Assembly (NCBI RefSeq): GCF_049651205.1
Contig: NZ_JBASBR010000009.1
Coordinates: 1-27,564 of the forward strand
Source of the DNA: Castellaniella sp049651205
Lineage (GTDB): Bacteria > Pseudomonadota > Gammaproteobacteria > Burkholderiales > Burkholderiaceae_B
DNA length: 27,564 nucleotides
Reading direction: 5' to 3'
Part shown: positions 1-6,574 of the stretch, piece after piece
Position numbering within the stretch: position 1 is the first letter of the stretch
Layout: each line of letters begins with the position of its first letter
Made by a program: the position numbers and the translations under genes
The notes under the pieces: model-generated
What the model was told of the DNA's origin: nothing
Seen by the model: the letters and a program-made list of their open reading frames with translations, nothing else
Databases searched by the model: none

Positions 1-125
1 CCACCGCTCGCCTTGGCCAGCACCGTGGTGATGGCCGCCGTCAGTGTCGTCTTGCCGTGGTCAACGTGCCCGATCGTACCGACGTTTACGTGCGGTTTGG
101 TCCGTTCAAACTTACCTTTTGCCAT
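1..125 (-). CDS. tuf: Elongation factor Tu, N-terminal part (cut by window edge)
   Basis: The reverse strand from ATG at 125 encodes MAKGKFERTKPHVNVGTIGH followed by VDHGKTTLTAAITTVLAK, the universal EF-Tu start with the GTPase P-loop (GHVDHGKT, about residues 19-26). EF-Tu delivers aminoacyl-tRNA to the ribosome as a GTP complex. Only about 41 codons are visible; the rest lies beyond position 1. A Shine-Dalgarno sequence (CAGGAA) lies about 10 nt before the ATG. It is the last visible gene of the str operon (rpsL-rpsG-fusA-tuf), 66 bp after fusA. A second tuf copy ends at the right edge of the window. Confidence 0.97.
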   Translation of the reverse strand, partial: MAKGKFERTKPHVNVGTIGHVDHGKTTLTAAITTVLAKASG

Positions 126-150
126 GATGATTCCTGTAATTTCCTGAGAA

Positions 151-183
151 ATAAAAAGGGTAAGGTCCCGGCCTTTCGGCCGG
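151..183 (-). terminator. Hairpin with T-rich tail between fusA and tuf
   Basis: A perfect 6-bp GC stem (CCGGCC/GGCCGG, 168-173 and 178-183) closes a 4-nt loop just after the fusA stop. In the minus direction a T-rich stretch follows only about 10 nt later (151-157). The distance makes it a weak terminator; partial attenuation or an mRNA-processing/stability hairpin between fusA and tuf is equally possible. Confidence 0.4.
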
Positions 184-191
184 ATCCTGTG

Positions 192-2294
192 TTATTTGCC
201 GCGAGCGGCGATCACTTCGTCGGCCACGTTGCGCGGGGCCTCGGCGTACTGCTTGAATTCCATCGTGTAGGTGGCACGACCCTGAGTTTGCGACCGCAGG
301 CTGGTTGAATAACCAAACATCTCGGCCAGAGGAACCTCGGCCTTGATGATCTTGCCACCACCCGGGATGTCGTCCATGCCCTGAACCATACCGCGGCGTG
401 AGGACAAATCGCCCATCACCGTACCGGCGTAGTCTTCGGGTGTTTCGACTTCGACGTGCATCATGGGCTCGAGCAGCACCGGATTAGCCTTGCGCATGCC
501 GTCTTTGAACGCCATTGACGCAGCCATCCGGAACGCGTTTTCGTTGGAGTCCACATCGTGGTACGAGCCAAAGAACAGCGTTACCTTGACGTCGACCACA
601 GGATAGCCGGCCACCACGCCTGCCGGCAAGGTTTCCTGGATCCCTTTGTCGACTGCAGGAATGTACTCGCGCGGCACCACACCACCCTTGATGGCATCCA
701 CGAATTCGTAGCCACCGCCGGCTTCCAGGGGCTCGAGCTTGAGCACCACGTGACCGTACTGACCACGACCACCGGATTGCTTGACGAACTTGCCTTCGAT
801 TTCTTCGCAGGTTTTGCGAATTGTCTCGCGGTAAGCCACTTGTGGCTTGCCGACGTTGGCTTCGACGCCGAACTCGCGGCGCATGCGGTCGACCAGCACT
901 TCAAGGTGCAGCTCGCCCATGCCGGAGATGATGGTTTGGCCGGATTCTTCGTCGCTGCGCACCCGGAACGAGGGGTCTTCGGCGGCCAGGCGTTGCAGGG
1001 CAATGCCCATTTTTTCCTGGTCGGCCTTGGACTTGGGCTCGACGGCCTGCGAGATCACGGGTTCGGGGAACTCCATGCGCTCGAGCAAGACGTGATCACC
1101 GACGTCGCACAGGGTTTCGCCTGTGGTGACATCTTTGAGGCCCACAACAGCGGCGATATCACCCGCAACCACTTCTTTGATTTCAGCGCGGTTGTTGGCG
1201 TGCATTTGCAAGATACGGCCGATGCGTTCTTTTTTACCCTTGATGGGGTTAAAGACGGTATCGCCGGACTTGAGCACACCCGAATACACACGGATGAACG
1301 TGAGCTGGCCCACAAACGGGTCGGTCATCAGCTTGAACGCCAGAGCGGACAGTTTTTCGCTGTCATTGGCCTGACGGACGATCTCGTTGCCTTCGTCATC
1401 GGTGCCACGAACCGGGGGAATATCCACGGGAGACGGCAGGTAATCGATGACAGCATCCAGCATGCGCTGAACACCCTTGTTTTTGAAGGCGGTACCGCAA
1501 AGCATCGGCTGGATTTCGCCTGCAATGGTGCGAATCCGGATGCCTTGGTCGATCTCCTGCTCGGTGAGCTCGCCGGTTTCGAGGTACTTGTTCATCAGTT
1601 CCTCGTTGGCCTCGGCGGCGCACTCAACCAGCTTTTCGCGCCATTCTTTAGCCTGGTCTGCCAGCTCTGCAGGGATGTCGATGTAATCGAACTTGGTGCC
1701 CTGAGAGGCTTCATCCCAGACAATGCCGCGCATCTTGGTGAGGTCGATGACGCCCTTGAAGCTGTCTTCAGCGCCGATCGGGATAACGATAGGCACAGGG
1801 TTGGCCTTCAGGCGTAGACGCATTTGGTCGTAGACCTTGAAGAAGTTGGCGCCCGTGCGATCCATCTTGTTGACGAAGGCCAGACGGGGTACCCCGTACT
1901 TGTTGGCCTGGCGCCATACGGTTTCGGATTGCGGCTGCACGCCACCCACAGCGCAATACACCATGCAGGCACCATCCAGCACACGCATGGAACGCTCGAC
2001 TTCGATGGTGAAGTCGACGTGGCCCGGGGTGTCGATAATGTTGATGCGGTGTTCGTCGTACTGGTGCTCCATACCGCGCCAGAATGCCGTGGTGGCAGCC
2101 GACGTGATGGTGATACCGCGTTCCTGTTCCTGCTCCATCCAGTCCATGGTGGCAGAGCCTTCATGGGTTTCGCCAATTTTATGGTTGACGCCGGTATAGA
2201 ACAGGATGCGCTCGGTGGTGGTTGTCTTGCCGGCATCGATGTGCGCGGAGATACCGATATTGCGGTAGCGCTGGATAGGGGTCTTGCGGGACAT
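192..2294 (-). CDS. fusA: Elongation factor G
   Basis: This 700-residue protein is a full-length translocation GTPase that moves tRNA and mRNA through the ribosome after peptide bond formation, and with RRF splits ribosomes. The P-loop AHIDAGKTT is at residues 17-25, the switch II motif DTPGHVDF is near residue 90, and NKMD is near 142. Domains II-V follow without interruption, including the domain IV segment around QSGGRGQYGHV. The length matches Burkholderiales EF-G. The start is preceded by ACAGGAAACAG. It lies 30 bp after rpsG and 66 bp before tuf, so it belongs to the str operon. The long open frame on the opposite strand (558-1817) is a codon-bias shadow. Confidence 0.99.
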   Translation of the reverse strand: MSRKTPIQRYRNIGISAHIDAGKTTTTERILFYTGVNHKIGETHEGSATMDWMEQEQERGITITSAATTAFWRGMEHQYDEHRINIIDTPGHVDFTIEVERSMRVLDGACMVYCAVGGVQPQSETVWRQANKYGVPRLAFVNKMDRTGANFFKVYDQMRLRLKANPVPIVIPIGAEDSFKGVIDLTKMRGIVWDEASQGTKFDYIDIPAELADQAKEWREKLVECAAEANEELMNKYLETGELTEQEIDQGIRIRTIAGEIQPMLCGTAFKNKGVQRMLDAVIDYLPSPVDIPPVRGTDDEGNEIVRQANDSEKLSALAFKLMTDPFVGQLTFIRVYSGVLKSGDTVFNPIKGKKERIGRILQMHANNRAEIKEVVAGDIAAVVGLKDVTTGETLCDVGDHVLLERMEFPEPVISQAVEPKSKADQEKMGIALQRLAAEDPSFRVRSDEESGQTIISGMGELHLEVLVDRMRREFGVEANVGKPQVAYRETIRKTCEEIEGKFVKQSGGRGQYGHVVLKLEPLEAGGGYEFVDAIKGGVVPREYIPAVDKGIQETLPAGVVAGYPVVDVKVTLFFGSYHDVDSNENAFRMAASMAFKDGMRKANPVLLEPMMHVEVETPEDYAGTVMGDLSSRRGMVQGMDDIPGGGKIIKAEVPLAEMFGYSTSLRSQTQGRATYTMEFKQYAEAPRNVADEVIAARGK

Positions 2295-2324
2295 AATCTG
2301 TTTCCTGTTGAATGGCCGGTGGGG

Positions 2325-2795
2325 TTACCAGCGGAAGTGGCTGAAGGCCTTGTTGGCTTCTGCCATCTTGTGGGTATCCTCACGTTTTTTCATGGCGCCG
2401 CCGCGGCCTTCGGCAGCGTCCATGAGTTCGCCTGCGAGTCGCAGATCCATCGATTTTTCGCCGCGCTTCTTGGCGGCCTCGCGCAACCAGCGCATCGCCA
2501 GGGCCAGGCGGCGCACAGGGCGCACTTCTACTGGCACTTGGTAGTTGGCACCACCCACGCGGCGGGATTTGACTTCGACCACGGGCTTGATGTTGTTGAT
2601 GGCGGTATTGAAGATCTCGATGGGTTCCTTGCCCGTTTTGGCCTGGATCTGGTCAAACGCGCCGTACACGATGCGTTCTGCCACGGCTTTCTTGCCGGAC
2701 AGCATGACGACGTTCATGAATTTGGCCAGCTCGACACTGCCGAACTTGGGATCAGGGAGAATTTCACGTTTGGGGACTTCGCGACGACGAGGCAT
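2325..2795 (-). CDS. rpsG: 30S ribosomal protein S7
   Basis: The 156-residue product starts MPRRREVPKREILPDPKFGS and matches S7 over its full length. S7 nucleates assembly of the 16S rRNA 3' domain and lines the E/P sites. The conserved MNVVMLSGKKAVAERIVYGA segment and the QVPVEVRPVRRLALAMRW segment are present. A good Shine-Dalgarno (AAGGAAA) precedes the ATG. It sits 130 bp after rpsL and 30 bp before fusA. In E. coli S7 is the autogenous translational repressor of this operon, binding the rpsL-rpsG spacer; the structured spacer here fits that model (inference). Confidence 0.99.
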   Translation of the reverse strand: MPRRREVPKREILPDPKFGSVELAKFMNVVMLSGKKAVAERIVYGAFDQIQAKTGKEPIEIFNTAINNIKPVVEVKSRRVGGANYQVPVEVRPVRRLALAMRWLREAAKKRGEKSMDLRLAGELMDAAEGRGGAMKKREDTHKMAEANKAFSHFRW

Positions 2796-2823
2796 TTCTG
2801 TTTCCTTGTGACGATTCAGTTGA

Positions 2824-2917
2824 GCCGTATTTGACGGCCTTGGCTTCTATCAAGAGAGCCACTTACCTGCCAACGCTGGATTGCGTTGGCTGCACGTTTA
2901 TGACCACACAGTGGCCA
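2824..2917 (-). promoter_or_regulatory. Structured rpsL-rpsG intergenic RNA, candidate S7 control site
   Basis: Three inverted repeats fill the 130-bp spacer. They are GCCGT/ACGGC (2824-2828 and 2834-2838), a perfect 8-bp GCCAACGC/GCGTTGGC (2869-2876 and 2883-2890, 6-nt loop), and a 7-bp stem at 2901-2907/2911-2917 with one G-U pair in the RNA. No T-run follows any of them, so they are not terminators. In E. coli the equivalent spacer binds S7 to regulate rpsG and fusA. That this is the same element is inferred from position only. Confidence 0.45.
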
Positions 2918-2925
2918 AAAGCTGA

Positions 2926-3300
2926 TTATTTCTTGGGGCGCTTGGCACCGTATTTGGAACGGGCCTGCTTGCGGTCTTTGACGCCCTGGAGATCGAGGGA
3001 GCCGCGGACGATGTGATAGCGCACACCCGGCAAGTCTTTGACACGACCGCCACGCACCAGAACCACCGAGTGCTCTTGGAGGTTGTGGCCTTCGCCGCCG
3101 ATGTACGAGATGACCTCGAAGCCATTGGTAAGACGCACTTTGGCGACCTTACGCAAAGCGGAGTTAGGCTTTTTAGGGGTGGTGGTGTAAACACGGGTGC
3201 AGACGCCGCGACGCTGGGGGCAATTTTCCAGCGCCGGGCTCTTGCTGCTTTCGCGACTGACTTGGCGCGGTTTGCGCAGCAGTTGAGCAATAGTAGGCAT
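2926..3300 (-). CDS. rpsL: 30S ribosomal protein S12
   Basis: The 124-residue protein contains the S12 hallmarks TTTPKKPNSALRKVAKVRL and VRGGRVKDLPGVRYHIVRG. S12 sits in the decoding centre and monitors codon-anticodon pairing. The lysines in TPKKPNS and in GRVKDLPG, where streptomycin-resistance substitutions occur in other bacteria, are wild type, predicting streptomycin sensitivity at this locus. The conserved aspartate of KDLPGVRYH that is often methylthiolated is present. It is the first gene of the str operon, preceded by a 311-bp gene-free leader. Confidence 0.99.
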   Translation of the reverse strand: MPTIAQLLRKPRQVSRESSKSPALENCPQRRGVCTRVYTTTPKKPNSALRKVAKVRLTNGFEVISYIGGEGHNLQEHSVVLVRGGRVKDLPGVRYHIVRGSLDLQGVKDRKQARSKYGAKRPKK

Positions 3301-3611
3301 GACCTTTACGCATCCTTTGTACTTGCGTACGATTTTACGTCGATATTCAGACAGTTAGCACAACATCCGCCTGACACGAACAACGTAAAAGAGCGGGGTC
3401 TTGCACTAACCGATCAGGCAAACGCGCCTGAATATTTTTATTACTGCAACAGTAAACCTGCGGTGTTATTACAGCTGATACTGCAGTTTTACTGCTGTGT
3501 TTTACCTGGGGCAACAAGCCTGGCGCAGCGCATACTGCAACCCGCCGCCTTTAATCGGTAAGCTCGCCAGTGTAGCACGCAAAAATCTCTGATAGCAAGT
3601 GAGCAGATACT
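3301..3611 (-). promoter_or_regulatory. Gene-free 311-bp leader/promoter region of the str operon
   Basis: There is no convincing gene between the MFS stop and the rpsL start. On the minus strand it holds a candidate promoter (3569-3598), giving an approximately 260-nt leader. Within the leader are several short inverted repeats: TTACTG/CAGTAA (3441-3455), ACTGCAGT (3480-3487) and TCAGGC/GCCTGA (3414-3431). The motif TACTGC occurs four times (3442, 3479, 3490, 3533). A few short open frames cross the region but lack ribosome-binding sites and homology I recognise. Confidence 0.6.
3569..3598 (-). promoter_or_regulatory. Candidate sigma-70 promoter for rpsL-rpsG-fusA-tuf
   Basis: On the minus strand a TTGCTA box (3593-3598) and a TACACT box (3569-3574) are 18 bp apart, and the -10 box is preceded by TGC, an extended -10 arrangement. 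The predicted start is near 3562. It is the best-spaced pair I found by eye in the region; other AT-rich stretches closer to rpsL could also serve. Confidence 0.35.
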
Positions 3612-4829
3612 TCACCGGCCAGCAGTCTTGCGCGGGCGTTCCTCACGAAACAAGAAAACAGCCGCAGCTGCCGCAACCCACGCAACCACCCCGAACAGCA
3701 TCAGTGCGCCAGCAAACCCCAGAACCATGGCAAGCTGAAACAACAGACTTCCCAGGCCAAATCCGGTAAACAGGGAAAACGCCATGAGCGCCACCGCCTG
3801 CCCGCGCCCGCCCTGCAGATCAGTGGTGATCGCAGCTAGCGACGGATGAGTCAGGTCGAAGCCCAGCGACAACAGGACGATGGCCACCCGAGCCCCATTC
3901 AACGGTAGCGGCAGCGCCAGCAGCAACGCACAGAGCCCGGTGAGCGCCACACCCAGCGGGATAATGCGCGCACGACCATATCGATCTGCCAGCCTGCCGA
4001 TAAGCGGCCCGAACACCAGGCCAGGAATGCCGTATCCCAGCAGCACCAACCCGATGCCAACCCCGTCCAGGCCGAACCGGTCATGAAGATAAACCCCCAG
4101 CCAGGTAAAGACGCCGGAGATGAGTATCGCGTTGAGCATGACATAGCCATAGGTGCGACGGGCACGCGGCTGGGACAGCAGATTCAGATAGCCGCGCATC
4201 ACCGCCCGACGCGACCCCGCCACCGGCCGGGGCAGCAGCGGCAAGGCTTGCCCGGCCACGGCCGCGACAGCCAACAGTGCACACAAGGTGGCAACGCCCA
4301 GGAACAGGCTTTGCCAACCAACCAACTGCTCCAGCAATGCACCCGCAGCCGCACCCGTTGCCGTCCCCCCCGCGATGGCACCAAAAAGCCACCCAACCGC
4401 GTGCCCACGCCGCTCGAACGGCACCACGTCACCGATCAGGGTCAGGCCGATGGGTACGATACCGGCCGCACTCACTCCCGTCACGACGCGCCACACAATG
4501 AACTCCCCCACCCGCTCAGCCGAGGCGGTGACTGCGGTTAGCACAGCAAACAACAGCAATGAAACCAGAATGACACCGCGCCGACCGAACCGGTCGGAGA
4601 TTGGGCCGCCCCACAGGGTTGCGATCCCCTGCGGCACGACATAAGCCGGCACGGCCAGCGCCACCCAGCCAATGGGGCTTGCAAAGACCGTGGAAAGGCG
4701 CGGGATGAGGGGAGCAACCATGAATGTCTGCACAAACACCAGAAATGCGGCAGAACAGATCAGCGCAAGCATGCGACGCTCGGTCGCAAATCCAACGGAG
4801 GGCGGCGCCACCTCCTGTAAAACAGTCAT
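3612..4829 (-). CDS. MFS transporter, DHA1-like (probable drug/metabolite exporter)
   Basis: The 405-residue, strongly hydrophobic protein is predicted to have about 12 transmembrane helices. It carries the MFS motif A between TM2 and TM3 (GGPISDRFGRR, residues 74-84) and a second, related loop in the C-terminal half (GPLIGRLADRYGRA, about 274-287). These are typical of the proton-coupled DHA1 exporter group. The ATG at 4829 is preferred over an upstream GTG at 4889, because the added 20 residues are not membrane-protein-like and the ATG has an AGG-containing ribosome-binding site. It is transcribed away from aroQ, with a candidate promoter and palindromic operator in the shared spacer. The substrate is unknown. 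Confidence 0.85.
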   Translation of the reverse strand: MTVLQEVAPPSVGFATERRMLALICSAAFLVFVQTFMVAPLIPRLSTVFASPIGWVALAVPAYVVPQGIATLWGGPISDRFGRRGVILVSLLLFAVLTAVTASAERVGEFIVWRVVTGVSAAGIVPIGLTLIGDVVPFERRGHAVGWLFGAIAGGTATGAAAGALLEQLVGWQSLFLGVATLCALLAVAAVAGQALPLLPRPVAGSRRAVMRGYLNLLSQPRARRTYGYVMLNAILISGVFTWLGVYLHDRFGLDGVGIGLVLLGYGIPGLVFGPLIGRLADRYGRARIIPLGVALTGLCALLLALPLPLNGARVAIVLLSLGFDLTHPSLAAITTDLQGGRGQAVALMAFSLFTGFGLGSLLFQLAMVLGFAGALMLFGVVAWVAAAAAVFLFREERPRKTAGR

Positions 4830-4881
4830 GAGATTACCTGGAAAGACCCTGCCGGCAGCCCGTCCGGACCGCAAGGAGCAG

Positions 4882-4894
4882 GAACACACTGTTC
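4882..4894. promoter_or_regulatory. Palindrome GAACA-N3-TGTTC, candidate operator
   Basis: A perfect 5-bp inverted repeat with a 3-bp centre lies between the divergent MFS and aroQ genes, directly downstream of the candidate MFS -10 box and over its expected start site near 4888. That is a usual place for a repressor. No regulator gene is adjacent, so the binding protein is unknown. Confidence 0.35.
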
Positions 4895-4923
4895 ACGGTA
4901 GTCCCTGGGCCCGGAGGCGTCAA
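4895..4923 (-). promoter_or_regulatory. Candidate promoter for the MFS gene
   Basis: The minus strand has TTGACG (4918-4923), a 17-bp spacer and TACCGT (4895-4900), which keeps the important T1, A2 and T6 of the -10 box. It lies about 65-95 bp upstream of the preferred MFS start. Confidence 0.4.
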
Positions 4924-5062
4924 CGCGAATGCAGCCGCTGTTCGGACCTTCGGGGCTTCACGTATCCGCCGCTGTTGCTTCTATCCAGTATTGACAGGGG
5001 CAATCTCGCGGCCAACATCACATCCTTGTATGATGGGACGTTTGCCACCTGCCCGCGCCACC

Positions 5063-5527
5063 ATGAAAATCCTGATCCTGCACGGCATCAACCTGAATAT
5101 GCTCGGGCAGCGCGACCCCGCCCAATACGGCACGCACACCCTGGAAGACATCAACCAGCAGATCAAGGCGCTGGGCCAATCCCTGGGCGCTACCATCGAT
5201 ACTTTTCAGTCAAACTGCGAAGGATCCTTCTGCGAACGCATCCACCAGGCCCACACGGATGGCACTGACGCCGTCGTGGTCAACGCCGGCGCCTGGACGC
5301 ACTACAGCTATGGCATCCGCGATGCGCTGGCTATTCTGGCCGTGCCCGTCATCGAGGTGCATATGTCCAACATTCACGCGCGCGAAGCCTTCCGGCACCA
5401 CTCGGTGCTGGCTTCTGTGGCGCTCGGGCAGATTTGCGGATTTGGCATCGACAGCTACCTGCTGGGGCTGCGCGCGGCGGTATCCCTGGCCAATCAGCCC
5501 GCATCCATCAAACAGCCATCCAGATAA
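5063..5527 (+). CDS. aroQ: Type II 3-dehydroquinate dehydratase
   Basis: The 154-residue protein matches the small dodecameric type II dehydroquinases, which dehydrate 3-dehydroquinate to 3-dehydroshikimate. Residues known to be catalytic or substrate-binding in the family are in place: N10, R17, Y22 (RDPAQYG), N74 and H80 (VNAGAWTH), H100 and S102 (EVHMSNIHARE) and R111 (RHHS). The N-terminal motif reads LHGINLN instead of the usual LNGPNLN, and AWTHYSYGIRDA is also divergent, so this may be a specialised paralogue. The ATG at 5063 fits the family N-terminus, so upstream codons in frame from 4991 are not included. The 3' end overlaps the convergent ABC ATPase gene by 34 bp. A TTGACA hexamer at 4991-4996 might be part of its promoter, but no good -10 is spaced from it. 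Confidence 0.93.
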   Translation: MKILILHGINLNMLGQRDPAQYGTHTLEDINQQIKALGQSLGATIDTFQSNCEGSFCERIHQAHTDGTDAVVVNAGAWTHYSYGIRDALAILAVPVIEVHMSNIHAREAFRHHSVLASVALGQICGFGIDSYLLGLRAAVSLANQPASIKQPSR

Positions 5528-6570
5528 TAGCGACGGCGCTCAGGCGGGAGCCACAACCAGGTGTCTCCTGTCGGGATAGCTTGCCTGCGTGCCACTTTTA
5601 CCTTTAAGGCGGCGCCGCCCACCATGACATCCACAACATAGGCCCGCCCCAGATCATGCTGGGCTTGCACTGTCGCGGGCACGGCACCCACGGTACTCCG
5701 GGCAGCGAACTGCAGATGCTCGGGGCGTATGCCCAAAGAGACCGCCTGACCGGATCCCACGGCATCGACGACACTGGCCGGGGCATCGGGCAAAGGGCAG
5801 GATCCGATTGCAATACCTTGGGGTATGGGTCCCAGCGCAGCAAAGTTCATCCCTGGAGAACCAATAAAGTAGCCCACATAAGTGGTGGCCGGGAACTCAA
5901 ACAGAACATCCGGTGTGCCCCGTTGCACCACCCGGCCGCGATCCATGACCAAGACCTCATCGGCAATGCTCATGGCTTCATTCTGATCATGGGTCACGTA
6001 GATGACCGTTTGCCTGGCATGCTGATTGGCCTGCTTGATCTTGCGTCGCAGCTCAAATTTAAGCTGCGGATCAATGACAGTCAGTGGCTCGTCCATGAGA
6101 ATGGCCGCCACATCGTCGCGGACCAAACCACGCCCCAGAGAAATCAGTTGCTTTTCATCGGCCGTAAGGCTGCGGGCTGAACGGTTCAAGCGCCCCTGCA
6201 ACCCCAGGATCTCGGCCACCTCTGTTACCCGTGCGCGGATCCGTGCCGCGTCATACCGGCGGCATCGCAACGGAAACGCCAGGTTTTCGTATACCGATTT
6301 TGACTGGTAGATAGCTGGGAACTGAAACACCTGAGCAATGTTGCGATGCTCGGTGCGCACCTGGCTGACGTCTGTGTCGTCAAACCGGACCACGCCCTCA
6401 GAGGCACGCACCAACCCGGAAATGATGTTCAGCAGGGTTGTCTTGCCACACCCTGAGGGCCCCAGCAAAGCATACGTTTTGCCATCCTCAAAGTGCAGAT
6501 CACTGGGCATCAGGGCGTATGCATCACCACCGTATTGATGCGCGATTCTATCGAGATGAATACTGGCCAT
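5494..6570 (-). CDS. ABC transporter ATPase, GlpT-like (degenerate signature motif)
   Basis: The 358-residue protein is a CUT1-type (MalK-like) import ATPase with a C-terminal OB/TOBE-like domain. It has a canonical Walker A (GPSGCGKTT, 37-45), a Q-loop (VFQFPAIY, 81-88), Walker B (AILMDE, 156-161) and H-loop histidine (YVTHDQ, H194). The signature motif, normally LSGGQ, reads LTADEKQ (135-141), as in the GlpT subunit of rhizobial glycerol transporters. The FEFPATTYVGYFIGSPGMN segment also resembles GlpT. It starts 4 bp after the stop of the partner ATPase, with a GAGG ribosome-binding site. It is the last gene of the alcohol/polyol operon. Glycerol as substrate is not implied. Confidence 0.9.
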   Translation of the reverse strand: MASIHLDRIAHQYGGDAYALMPSDLHFEDGKTYALLGPSGCGKTTLLNIISGLVRASEGVVRFDDTDVSQVRTEHRNIAQVFQFPAIYQSKSVYENLAFPLRCRRYDAARIRARVTEVAEILGLQGRLNRSARSLTADEKQLISLGRGLVRDDVAAILMDEPLTVIDPQLKFELRRKIKQANQHARQTVIYVTHDQNEAMSIADEVLVMDRGRVVQRGTPDVLFEFPATTYVGYFIGSPGMNFAALGPIPQGIAIGSCPLPDAPASVVDAVGSGQAVSLGIRPEHLQFAARSTVGAVPATVQAQHDLGRAYVVDVMVGGAALKVKVARRQAIPTGDTWLWLPPERRRYYLDGCLMDAG

Positions 6571-6574
6571 CGCA

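Noticed and set aside
3414..3440. TCAGGC/GCCTGA hairpin followed by ATATTTTTATT on the plus strand, looking like a terminator
   Set aside because: No plus-strand gene ends there. On the coding (minus) strand the T-run does not follow the stem.
4830..4889. 20-residue N-terminal extension of the MFS protein from a GTG at 4889
   Set aside because: It overlaps the candidate operator and promoter start, is Cys/Arg-rich, and precedes a normal ATG with a plausible ribosome-binding site.
4882..4894. Resemblance of GAACACACTGTTC to a Gram-positive LexA box
   Set aside because: The LexA box has a 4-bp centre between GAAC and GTTC; here it is 5 bp, and the host is a betaproteobacterium with a different LexA site.
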